Made by a program: the position numbers and the translations under genes
Notes under the pieces: model-generated
What the model saw: the letters and a program-made list of their open reading frames with translations, nothing else
What the model was told of the DNA's origin: nothing
The model's database searches: none
Source: Kappaphycus alvarezii
Taxonomy: Eukaryota; Rhodophyta; Florideophyceae; Gigartinales; Solieriaceae
DNA length: 64,000 nt
NCBI GenBank assembly: GCA_002205965.3
Contig: NADL03000673.1
Location: forward strand, 1,984,001 to 2,048,000
Reading direction: 5' to 3'
In this document: positions 31,736 through 41,644 of the stretch, piece by piece
Layout of the letters: each line of letters starts with the position of its first letter
Position numbering within the stretch: the stretch's first letter is position 1

Positions 31736-33465
31736 AACCCTCCTGCAGTCAGTAAGTTTCGAAACATTTCAATCTAACCCTCTGTTGGCGAGAACTCATC
31801 GACCTTAGGTACATTCCATTGTTATACTGTAGGAGAGCATTGTAAATACAATGAAGTCCCTGGTACGGATCTAGGATTCATGTTGGTGGATTTGCGGCGA
31901 AGAGTTCGGTACCGGCTTCACTACCAGTGTCTGTAGTAAATGTGTACTGTCACATTGTTTGTAGCAAGCGCTTAAGTCTCATGTTGCTCGAATTTTCTGT
32001 ATTAGCTCACCATCCAGTAACCCGCACCCTTCTATCGCTATAGATATACGCCATTTGCAGCACGATCTTCAACTTCCTACCTTCGCCAGCGTACTGCTTA
32101 CCATCAGCCACACTTCGCTCGATCTGCATGTCTGGCCTAACGAGACCGAGCACAACGTTCCTCAACATGTTCTCAACTGAGGGGGCCACGACTTCCGGGA
32201 TCACCGCATTGATTTTCAACTACATGCTCAGACTAGTGAGTTTACACATTCAAAGGATTATGAAGTGGTCATTACGCGTTAAGTGAAAATGAAAACGGGA
32301 TACCAATGGAGACGCAATCGCGATTTAAGTTTCGAAGCCACCGAATCGCCTCCATGTTGGCGGGTGAGGAATACAGGATGTGGAGTAATCTTCGTTCTAC
32401 GCTGGTAAAAACCGAGCGATTGAATATGGGGCATCCCGTATTCAGGCCTCATAAAAGGGAGAACTTACTCACGACGGTCGTAATGAGAGATGAGGAGGTG
32501 GATGGCTTTAATGCTAATGCTGAGGGAGGCCCGTGAATGCTCAAGGATAAAGCGGTGGAGAACGAGACTATGAGGATGGAGACACCCGTCTAGCATTAGG
32601 ATAGCAGGAGGTAATGCGGGCAAGAAGGGCAGAGTAGTGGGTAGGGTCATGTGCAAAAAATGGCCAAAAAGGACAAGCTCCGTGTCGCTCATAGATCATG
32701 ATTGGTGTGAAATGCAAATACCAAAAACAAAGAGCGCTGTGTTCTCAACATTAGGAACAGAGGAAGTGACGCCATGGTTAGAAACGCAAGGAAAATGAGC
32801 GTGGCAAGTTTAGGGCTTGACTGGGGGACTCAGGGAGGAGTGAATATGATTAAGTCATTAGCAAAGCAAATACGAGGCCTCAACTACTGAAGGCCCGACT
32901 CACAAGCGTCGTTTCGTTCTCCAGAAGTAAAAGCACGACTGCTACACGCCATATAGGCAGAGACAGGAGAGGATTCCACGCGTGTAGACTTAATATTGAA
33001 GTCACCCTCCGGAATAGAGAAGGAATTGGAAGCCCAAGATGGCACGCGGAGGAGTGACGCTGAAAAGGAGAACCGAGTGTTTTCATGAAAAAGTTGAGCA
33101 GTAAACGAAACTCGTTTCTGCTAACTGGTCATGTGTGAAGTACCGTAAGCACACTCGTTTTCATAAACTAAGCGAGGATTGTAAGCAAGACAAGCACCAG
33201 TTTCAAATAAACGTTTCGCCGTCGCAATCGACGAACGCTAGCCAAGATTATCTGAATAGAGTACGAATAAATATCCTCACTGCCTTCCTCTGGGTACTAA
33301 AATGCCTGCTTCTTATGGGCACAGAGAAGGGAGGCATTACAGCCCAGTTTATGGGCCTTCAAGAGACCACACCGCCGCCGCCAGATTCGTAACTGCGATT
33401 AACGACTCACATATCATATCCCGCTGGATCTGACATCGGCGACAAACCACCAAAGGACATAATCT
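31736..33465. other. 3' flank of the HERC-like gene, no clear gene
   Basis: Only short frames. Minus 32219-32007 (70 codons, TTG start, containing VENMLRNVVLGLVRPDMQIE) has protein-like composition but no ATG near its beginning and no recognised family. The remainder is unremarkable. Confidence 0.35.
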
Positions 33466-33469
33466 CAAG

Positions 33470-33850
33470 GCTTGCGGATAATGTACGTACTGATCCACCG
33501 GATAAGTATATCCGCGAGCTTTGAGGTTTTCAGCCTTCCCACCGCTGACCCGCTCCGCTCTATCACCTTCGACATCACGGTGGCCTCGCCATTGTGGGTC
33601 ACAGCCACTACGAAAAACCGCAGACTGCCCGTGGCGCCGCCGGTCTCGTCCTCCGTTATACCTTTATACGTAAACTCAGGGACCTGGAACATAAGCTCAC
33701 ACGTTGTCTACATCCCGCTCCGGTTACCCAGACAGTGACCCTGACTTTGATTTCCGCCCTATCGCATTCGACTCTCAGAGTGTAGCTCTCTGGCAACACA
33801 CTACAATGGTGTGATTCGTCCAAGCGTATGCCAGCGCCTCAGTAGCGTCA
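33470..33850 (+). pseudogene. Non-LTR retrotransposon copy 4, endonuclease fragment
   Basis: The plus strand reads LRSITFDITVASPL around 33560-33595, equivalent to GIDFTIVSP of copy 1 and VAYDVTVTSP of copy 2. It then reads LVLRYTFIRKLRDLEHK in another frame, and DFCPIAFDSQSVALWQ near 33750, matching LRPLAFDVYGQIDITG of copy 1. At least two frame changes separate these blocks. Confidence 0.6.
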
Positions 33851-33854
33851 TTTT

Positions 33855-34320
33855 TTCCTCCATCGATCCACTCTGTTCCGCACCAACCTGAGTGAGGCTG
33901 TGGTGGTTAATCTGGTTAGCTTCTGTGCCGAATGTTCGGTCACTCCAATTTGCGGTGATGGCAACAAAGACCGTAAGGATTATCCACAGTTGAGCTTATG
34001 CATTTTCTTCGTCTTCAAAATGTCTGATGGGGACCAATGATTGGTCCATCAGTTTTTCCGGCTCAACAGCCTTTGCAGTTCCGTAGCGCCTATCGAAGGT
34101 TTGGGAAAAGTGGGCAAAAATTTTCCTTTTTTTGAAAAAATTGCCTCTGCCCACAGTGGGTTCCTGAAACTTGACACAAGCATCTGTCCACTACCAGTGA
34201 GAACTTATTTCAAGTTTCAGAACCAATAGACAATGAGAACAGGATCAACGAATGATTTTGTGATGACCCCATTGTCCTTCAACTAGCCTCACATCAGACC
34301 AATTCGGGGCCACGGTAAGG
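33855..34320. other. No gene seen
   Basis: Mixed sequence between non-LTR copy 4 and the coiled-coil fragment; nothing recognisable. Confidence 0.35.
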
Positions 34321-34326
34321 AAAACA

Positions 34327-34607
34327 TCATACAAAAATAAAACTCTGTATTGCGTCTGAAGTAGCCCGCCAGCCCTGGCTCAGGTATGGGCCCTCCCGAA
34401 TACCGAGTTCCTTCCAGAAACTCAATCGACTGCGAAGTTCATTCCGCAGATTTGAACACTCCGCTTCCTCGCGGAGCTTCTCTTGCCTTTCGGCATCCCT
34501 CTTAGACTGACGTTCATTCGCTTCCCGCTCCCTTGCAAGCCTTCTCTCCTCCAGCGCCACCACCCTTAACGCCCTCTGCAGGGCTTCATCTGCACGGCGC
34601 TGTTGGC
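34327..34607 (-). pseudogene. Coiled-coil protein fragment, possibly element-encoded
   Basis: The frame is open from about 34607 and contains LEERRLAREREANERQSKRD and further E/R/K heptads, then SRLSFWKELGIREGPYLSQG. It has the look of the C-terminal coil of Myb/trihelix-like proteins that accompany Harbinger elements, but no DNA-binding domain is left. A stop precedes it, so it is a fragment. Confidence 0.4.
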
Positions 34608-34819
34608 GTTATCGAAATGCAGTTAAATCGTCATCGCTAGTCAACATGGCCACAAATCTTGTGTTAAAATTAGTCTTATCCAGTTCTATTTTTGAAAAAT
34701 TATAGTTACTGGTAATAGATTTTGGATAGATCAAATTACCAGGCAATAATAGTGCTACCTTGGTAATGGAGAATATGTATAATGGCACTAGTTGGTAATA
34801 TATTGCCATTGCCTCGCCA

Positions 34820-34930
34820 TTGCTTCGCCAGTGCCCCTGGCCGAAGCACTAGTCCCCAGTGCCGCTGGCAAGGCACTAGTCCCCGGTGCCGCTGGCAAGG
34901 CATTAATCCCGAGTGCTCCTGGGTAGGCAC
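34820..34930. repeat. 27 bp tandem repeat, about four copies
   Basis: A unit built on GCACTAGTCCCCAGTGCCGC recurs with a 27 bp period (starts of GCACT/GCATT words at 34846, 34873 and 34900). On the minus strand it would encode a nine-residue repeat, GLVPCQRHR-like. A second array with shared CCAGTGCC words lies at 39.24-39.40 kb beyond the hAT remnant. Confidence 0.8.
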
Positions 34931-35059
34931 TACTGTACAGTACAGTTTAGAAGAGAAACTTTACTTGATTCGAGTAACTTTATGGCATCAGTAGAACGGG
35001 TGTCCGCTTTTCCCGCAACACAGACAACTATCAATAAGTAGAGTCTAGAATAGCGCTAT

Positions 35060-35358
35060 CACACATGACCTGTATAGTGTAGTGGCTCAGAAGGTTTCCC
35101 TCTAAGCCACTGCACCACACAGGCCAGGGTTCAGTTCCTTGCTGAGTTCCGATGGCGAACTCGAAAACCTCCAATCCAGTTGGAGGCTCGACAAATCTGT
35201 GCAGAGATTTGGGTTTCAGGATTCTTCGGCGCCCACTTGAACATGAGACAGGACAAGGTGACATCCCAGAAAGGGGTATTCCGCCATAAAACCGAGTATA
35301 TCTAGCAAGTCGAAAGGAGCAGACAAAATTTGTAGGGGCTACAGGAAGAACCTTTTTT
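35060..35358 (+). mobile_element. Candidate tRNA-derived SINE
   Basis: TAGTGGCTCAGAAGG (35080-35094) resembles a pol III box A and GGTTCAGTTCC (35129-35139) a box B, at tRNA-like spacing. A tRNA-unrelated body of about 210 bp follows and ends in a run of six T (35353-35358), a pol III terminator. The tRNA-like part does not fold cleanly as a working tRNA. A single copy in the window limits certainty. Confidence 0.4.
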
Positions 35359-35359
35359 C

Positions 35360-35800
35360 TCTTTACATTATTTAATGAAGCCCACTGACACAATTTGCTA
35401 TAATGAGGGATAATTATATTCACTTGTCACAGTTTGTGCAGATTTAAATGCTATTATATTTGGTAAATAGATACTCAATAGAACTGTTACTTGAACAGTG
35501 AAACATATTGATTAATTCCAATTTATACAACTCTATCCTTCCGACGTGCCATAGTCGAACCAATAGTAAAAGTAGTTTTTCAAGAAATGCGTCTTAGCTA
35601 TTCAATAGAATGTTTGATTACAGTTCTTTAATAGTTATTTTTGAATAACTTAGAGATAACTTGTAAGCCATTTAACTAAGTTCGTATGTTTGAAAAAGAG
35701 AGAATAGTTTTAATTTATCTCAGAGGTCTGCATTTGATGACTAAAGAGTCTTGCTATGAAAAAGAGAGGAAGAGACATTAAACTGAGATCAATGCACAAT
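35360..35800. other. 3' flank of hAT remnant, no gene
   Basis: AT-rich sequence. No convincing terminal inverted repeat of the hAT element was found. Confidence 0.35.
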
Positions 35801-35803
35801 ATA

Positions 35804-38170
35804 CTAGCAATTATCATTAGTAGGAAGATACTTGTATTTCTTCAGATAGTTCCCCACTTTGACAAGACAATCTGTCATATCCGAATGTAGACGCGATCTA
35901 TTCTTAGATCTAACAGTTCCAGCGACGCTGAAAACACGTTCAGAAACAGTAGATGCTGCAGTGGGCGTGAATAACAAGCGTGCCACGCGAGAAAGAAGAG
36001 GGAACGATTGGCAGTTCTTTTCCCAAAACTCGAGAGGACACGAATCACTTTGGTACTTTGTAGTAGCCATATAAATACGAAATTCATCCTCAATGCTTGT
36101 GTAGCTATCATTTGCGCTATACAAATATTTGTCAGCGAAAAATGAAAGACAGCCCTTTCCTGGAACCTTGCATGGCTCCACATCTTGTGAAACTTGGCAA
36201 GGTAGTTCTTCATTCGCTTCTTCCGGAAAATATTCTTTGCTCATCGCACGCATCAATTTCACCACATTGATGTCAGAAGGCTTGTATGTAGAAATGATAC
36301 CAAGATAGGCCTTGTGCTTTACTTTTTTGAACTGTGGTGTGAGAAGAGATGCCACATGAGCACAATTTGCAGCCATCGGGCTGCAAATTCATTCCAAATT
36401 GTTCTTTGCCCCCCTTTCAAGAGACAAATTTGACAAACTGGATGCTAAATCATGAATACAGGAATTGCGGCTCGGTTGATTCCGAATTTCATTGATTTTC
36501 CGTAAAATTTGGGCTATGCAGACATCTCTTATGTGCATATTCGGACCGGACTGCTGACCAAGAATCGTGGTGCTTACTTCAATTGAAGTGACCAAATCAA
36601 GAAGAGCTCTCAAAGTAAGGGTTTCAAGATGGTTGCTCATCGGGCCCGCCACCAGACCATTCAACGTTATCTGCATCCATCTTTTCAGCAGCCGCTGTAA
36701 GGCATGTTTCCAACTTCGGAAACCTCTTAATCATAGCTGCGGTGGATCCCCACCGTGTTGGTACATCCACTATAGGTCTCAACAATTTCTGCTTACGCTC
36801 TTTTAATTCCTTCAGAAGATAGGTTCCAGCCACTGAGGACTTCTTAAAGAATTTCATGGTTTGGCGTATATTTGATACAGCTGTAGAAAGTTCTGCCCTT
36901 TCAAACGCCTTCTTGACTGACAACTGATAACAATGACACAAGAAATGAGATTAAAAAGATTGGAATAGGCTGATTATTTGGATACGGGCGATTGGTTGAT
37001 TCTGTCGTGTCAGCAAAGAGTAGCAAACAGCCTTGTATTAGAGTAGGAATATATAGATCATCTTTTGATAGAAGGTCGGAAATTTATCTCTCGAATATGG
37101 TTTCATCGTTTTCATTGGATTTTTCTTGAGAAGGTGAGTGGAATATTGATTCAGAACTTGAATTAATTGTCCCTCTGGATGAAATCAGCGAAAGTTCTTC
37201 CTCCTATTGTAATGATTCAATATCATGTATAAGTTTACCGGCAGATCTACCTTCTTGCATTAGCTCTTTCTCGATAAGATCTGACTCAAAAATATCATTT
37301 GAAATCCCAACTTTTTCGGCTGTCAGTCTCACCTGCTTCCTATAACTCGATGCATTTTGAGTTGTGACGAAAGAAACCTTCTTCAGAATGTCGACCCTCT
37401 TGGAAATATCTACCAAGAACGCCGAAAACTCCTTTTCAGTACGTGTTCCCTTCAGCTTTGAGCAAGCAATCAATCATGTTGTTTTGGAAATCCCAATTTC
37501 CATCTATTTATGAAACTTTCAAGGATGATTAGGACTCGTTATTCTCAGATGTCCAAAAGTCTGTGGTTGAAGCAAGCACTCTGAACATTTCAAGATCTTT
37601 TATATTTTAGCATCCAAATCTTTCTCAGCATTGCGTAAACGCCTCATGACGGACTGAAGACTGACCATATATAACTTTGGAGCAAATTATTTCATGATAT
37701 TTCGAAACCCAACATATTTGATAATTGATAGAGGTATCTGGTTTAATGTAACCCATTCAGGGCAGAACTTTATAAAACTAGACTGAACTGAACCCCTCCT
37801 ACGTACCTTCGCGTGGAGAATTCGAGAGAGACCTCTTTGCATTTTATGTCCAATAAGAGCTGAATTGCGAGTTAATTGCACGAATGGTTTGCTGAAATCC
37901 ACTGTCTTCTCTCTCTAGGATAAGTGAAGCTTGACATTGGGTGGCCCTCTTCCGATAGCTCCAACAGTTTTACAGATTCTGCACCTGTATTTATTATTAA
38001 GAATAGGACCATTAGAGCATTCCAATTCGATATAGGTAAATATCGGATTGTTTGATTTCTCTTTGTAACTCCCGAAATGACGCTTTCCAGTCGTGTCAGC
38101 TTAAGTAGAGGATTTAGGTGCAGGCATCGACGCTGACGGCGGAGTATGCTTGTCAGAAGCATCATTTGAA
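35804..38170 (-). pseudogene. hAT-superfamily transposase remnant
   Basis: Reading right to left, a BED-like finger region near 38060-37930 has YRCRICKTVG then NVKLHLS. DFSKPFVQLTRNSALIGHK follows at about 37900. At 37473-37204 is a helical block, and at 36941-36624 a central part with CHCYQLSVKKAFERA and LLRPIVDVPTRWGSTAAMIK, the typical hAT catalytic-region motif. At 36676-36389 is a linker. At 36376-35804 is the C-terminal dimerisation domain, with PLEFWEKN, FPLLSRVARLLF and STVSERVFSVAGTVRSKNRS, ending LVKVGNYLKK. Length and order match an Ac/hobo-type transposase of about 700 residues. The pieces lie in different frames with stops, so it is inactive, though the last domain is intact over 190 codons. 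Confidence 0.85.
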
Positions 38171-38234
38171 TTGATATTAGGAATAGAACTCATTTGGATA
38201 AAAAGATAGGAATTAGAGGGATACGGGATATAGA

Positions 38235-38377
38235 AATAGAATTACTATGGAATTGGTGGTATTAAAGGGAATAGAATTACTGTGGAATTGGTAGTGTTAA
38301 AGGGAATGGTATTACCTGAGGGAATAGTAGTACGTGAGGGAATGATAGTACGTGAGGGAATGGTACCCCATATGGGA
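38235..38377. repeat. Compound tandem repeat (35 bp and 18 bp units)
   Basis: Two 35 bp copies containing GAATTACTNTGGAATTGG are followed by about four 18 bp copies of the form AATAGTAGTACGTGAGGG. The array lies just upstream of the hAT coding region and could be a subterminal repeat of that element. Confidence 0.7.
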
Positions 38378-38409
38378 AAGGTTGTAATTGAGGGAATGGT
38401 ATTACCGAC

Positions 38410-39235
38410 GGAACATTTAATTAATAATTGAAATTCCAGGGGCCAGGCCCTTGGAGGAAGACTGTGATTTCGAACCTAAAATAGCATATGGAAACTACTG
38501 TAGATAGAATTAATGTTGATTTTACGGTGTCTGACTGGCCAATATATAAGACTTGAAAAAATGTCTTTAAATGCTCTGCTTCTGTGTATACAGTTGTTGA
38601 TGGACACGTGCATAAGCGGCTAGATCTAGATTAAGAAATGAACGAATCCATATTCGATGAGGATACTGAAAAGGCCGCATATATGACAACGTACAAGTTG
38701 ATGACTACGAAAGAGCGAGCAAGCTGGAATGAATGCGTTCAGAGATGGAAAAGATGCGACGATAGTACCATGGAGCGGGAGTGCGAAGCGTTGCACAGAG
38801 CAGACACATATCAATGAACGAACGCGGAAATGGACACGCACAGAGGCGCCCAGAGAACAGTGGAAACGCAGTTGAAAGACAAATGCACAAATGCGAATGA
38901 GCAGAACGAAGCTGCAATGGTAGAGAAGAAGCGATCACGTAGGGCTATATAAACGTAGAATAGCGGCTGTGCGGATGCGAAAGCGGAAGGCAGCACGCCG
39001 GCATCTTGTGCCGAATCTTCTCGCCCCGCGCAACCCGCGACGACTCTGCCCTCAAGCTCAACGCCCAGTAGCCTTACAGTCAACACATCCTTTTAGCGGC
39101 CCAATCAAGAACAGTACAGTACTGTATTTGAGAAAAACGTAACGTGGAGTAGGTCTTAGAGGGCCCCAATCATGTGAGCAGAGGCACTATAAACTCACAG
39201 GTGCATTAGTGGTGAAAAATTGTCACCAGGGCCCC
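38410..39235. other. No gene seen
   Basis: Mixed sequence with overlapping short frames on the minus strand (38626-39086) that lack motifs, and an ACTGTAC palindrome at about 39112-39126. Confidence 0.35.
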
Positions 39236-39239
39236 ATGG

Positions 39240-39400
39240 CATGCCCTAACTGACCAGTGTCTCGCCAGTACCCTCTGAAATGCCCTGGCTGACCAGTGCC
39301 TCGCCAGTGCCCCCTGGCATACCATGGTTGACCAGTGCCTGGCCAATGCCCCCTGGCATGCCCTGGTTGACTGGTGCCTTACCAGTACCCTACCAGTGGC
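39240..39400. repeat. 39 bp tandem repeat, about four copies
   Basis: The word TGACCAGTG (last copy TGACTGGTG) recurs at 39251, 39290, 39329 and 39368, an exact 39 bp period. The unit also contains CTCGCCAGTGCCCCCTGGCA-like sequence shared with the 27 bp array at 34.82-34.93 kb. Confidence 0.8.
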
Positions 39401-39702
39401 ACTATATTTTGCGCAATTTTAGTTACTAGCAATTGCCAAAATTGCCATTATATTGCCACTACCATGCAATTGCTTACTAGTACTGGCCATCACTAGTTAA
39501 AAATTTCCTGACTCTATCACCGACTAATCAGATTGCAGAGATATTATGTTGATTTTACAATGTGTACAGAGCCATTTGAAGTCATTCAACGCCTCCTCCC
39601 GCGATTCGTACCCAATGTTACTAGTCATGTCTGCTAACTTGATGACCACAGGCAAAAACGACCTGGAAATGTTACAAAACACAACACAGGCTCAAAATCT
39701 GT

Positions 39703-40689
39703 TCACGATGTTATTTTAGCTAAGAGAGGTCCTATATACATATAATATATATCGTGCAACATTTCGCAAATAGTGTAAAAATTGTTTTTCTGGATTGTGG
39801 ACAATGATTCGCTTGTTAATTCCATTCCGCACGTACGTATTATAAGGAGAAGAAATATTGTAGTCCAGAAACTGCGTACGGTTGCCTGTGTGAGCAAAAA
39901 GGCCAACGGCGACGATTTTTTTCGTTAGTTAATTGTGTTTCTTGCGGAGTTCTTTGGTCTACTCCACAAAATGTCCGGCCTATTCGGTAAACAACTCGAA
40001 ACTACTCCCGCTTGATCTCGATATGAAACCAGAGCATTGTGTGGAAAGAAAAAAGCAGGAGTTTCAACGGTTTCATCCGATTTATGACGCCATTTTACCT
40101 GTTTCCTCTGAACAATGACAAAGGTGGACCAAGTTGAGCCGTCCGCCGACAAAACAGACTTGATAGTTACGTGTTTGGCATTGGACGAACGTTTTAATTT
40201 AATAGAATTACTTCTCCTTTTTCGTTCCGTGACTGCTTTGACGCATGCTCTTGAAGATTTCTTCGTTGAAAATCAGCTATCATCGATATTGAAGATTTGT
40301 TCCGGACTCTTTACTTTAGAATCCGTTTAAACCTGTATTAGTCAGGATTAATTTCTTGAGAGATTCTACAGGGACATTGTAGATGTCCTGGCATTCTCCA
40401 AAGCCGCACTTATTTTTAACATCAGTTCAGGATGCCTTCTTAATAAGTTGCTGAGATAAAAATGACCTAGTCTGTTTTCCCGAAAGGGCAGTCCATCCCG
40501 CCTTGCAGAAGGGAGCTTGGAACAAAATAATTTGATGAACTTCTGGAGTCCTTCTTTCGACAACGGAGTGAAATTACGCGCAGATTCCAAACATGTGTTG
40601 ACAACGATGCTCTCCTCTTCCTCTGTGAGAGCAGGGTTTCGTCCTAACTTGACTGTTTCTGTGCCGTGACCTTGCGATAAATCTTTCAA
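39703..40689 (-). pseudogene. pogo/Tigger-like DDE transposase remnant
   Basis: The frame 40689-40366 has LGRNPALTEEEESIVVNTCL and LGHFYLSNLLRRHPEL, the CENP-B-type helix-turn-helix pair of Tc5/pogo transposases. Near 40300 the sequence reads PEQIFNIDDS followed by a stop, the first DDE aspartate block. At 40190-39930 it continues AKHVTIKSVLSADGSTWSTF, then QVKWRHKSDETVETPAFFFP. Near 39900 is AHTGNRTQFLDYN, like the AHTxxxTQPLD block. Stops and frame changes make it inactive. Confidence 0.7.
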
Positions 40690-41465
40690 AAAAAGCTGGA
40701 GCGCTGTGCTAGATACACTTTATCCCTTTGAAGCCTAGCGAATGCTCAAGTTTTCGTTTTTGACGGCTCACAGTCCATTCGCAAGACGAATACAGGGGTT
40801 TGTTGATGTTGATGAGTAAGGGTCGGAGATACCCATTTTGGGTACCAACTATGAATTTACTCTCCTTTGGTCTTTGAGAGGGTCCCTTTCTCTCTAGATG
40901 ATACTGGTTATCTTAGAAAGTAAGTTGTTGGGTAGAAAATGGCGCGAAGGAGCGATTGGTGGCATCTATTTTGCTGAAAAATAAATGATTTAGAAGATGG
41001 ATGAATACTTGTAATGTACTCGGGGTGTTTTTTAGAAAACGTTGGAAAAATAATGAAAAATGTGACCCACTTTACCCTTGTGAACCATAATCAACCTACT
41101 CTGCGATATTTATGGCAATGTTTTGATGGAAAATAACTGGCTATTGAAATGCTTCTACGTTTACTTCCCACCTGGGCCAAGCGTAACCACTGCCTTTCTC
41201 TAACTAAACTCTAAGCGTACCCCTTGCCGCCAAGGTATTTGCGTCATACAGTAGCGAAGCAGCCTGTGCCTCTCGACGGGATATCAATCCCGAAGACATG
41301 TCCCCGGCCTCACTGTATGTCACGCTCTGGCATACAGCTTCACAGCCCCCTTTCTCTTTTTTCCCTTTAGAACACTGCACAGTTCTTACTCCACTGGGCT
41401 CTGCCCCTTCCAACACTTTGGCCTCCACAAAATTTGAGCTCCCACACCCTGATATTTACCAGTGT
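40690..41465. other. No gene seen
   Basis: Nothing recognisable in either strand; short frames only. Confidence 0.35.
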
Positions 41466-41469
41466 TCCA

Positions 41470-41640
41470 GCCTCTCCAAGTGCTCCAGCACATACAGCGC
41501 TCTTGCCCTGACAACTTCCTGCCTCCCCAGAAGCTCCGACAAACATAGCGCTCCTGACTACACAATATACTGCATCCTCAAGCGCTCCGGCACGCACAGC
41601 GCTCCTGGCTCCACAAACTCCTACCATTTCAAGCGCTCAG
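41470..41640. repeat. 51 bp tandem repeat, about 3.3 copies
   Basis: The word AGCGCTC recurs at 41496, 41547 and 41598, and AAG(CG)CTC-type words at 41530, 41580 and 41631, giving a 51 bp period. On the minus strand it reads as a 17-residue Ala/Gly-rich repeat (SAVRAGALEDA-like). It lies just beyond the 3' end of Gypsy-2 and could be part of its tail or LTR. Confidence 0.75.
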
Positions 41641-41644
41641 ACAG

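Noticed and set aside
35070..35142. Functional tRNA gene
   Set aside because: Box A and B are present, but the acceptor and anticodon stems do not pair well and sequence continues to a T run far downstream, fitting a SINE better.
38440..38460. hAT terminal inverted repeat (CAGGGGCCAGG)
   Set aside because: It has the right style, but no inverted partner was found on the other side and its orientation is that of a left rather than right end.
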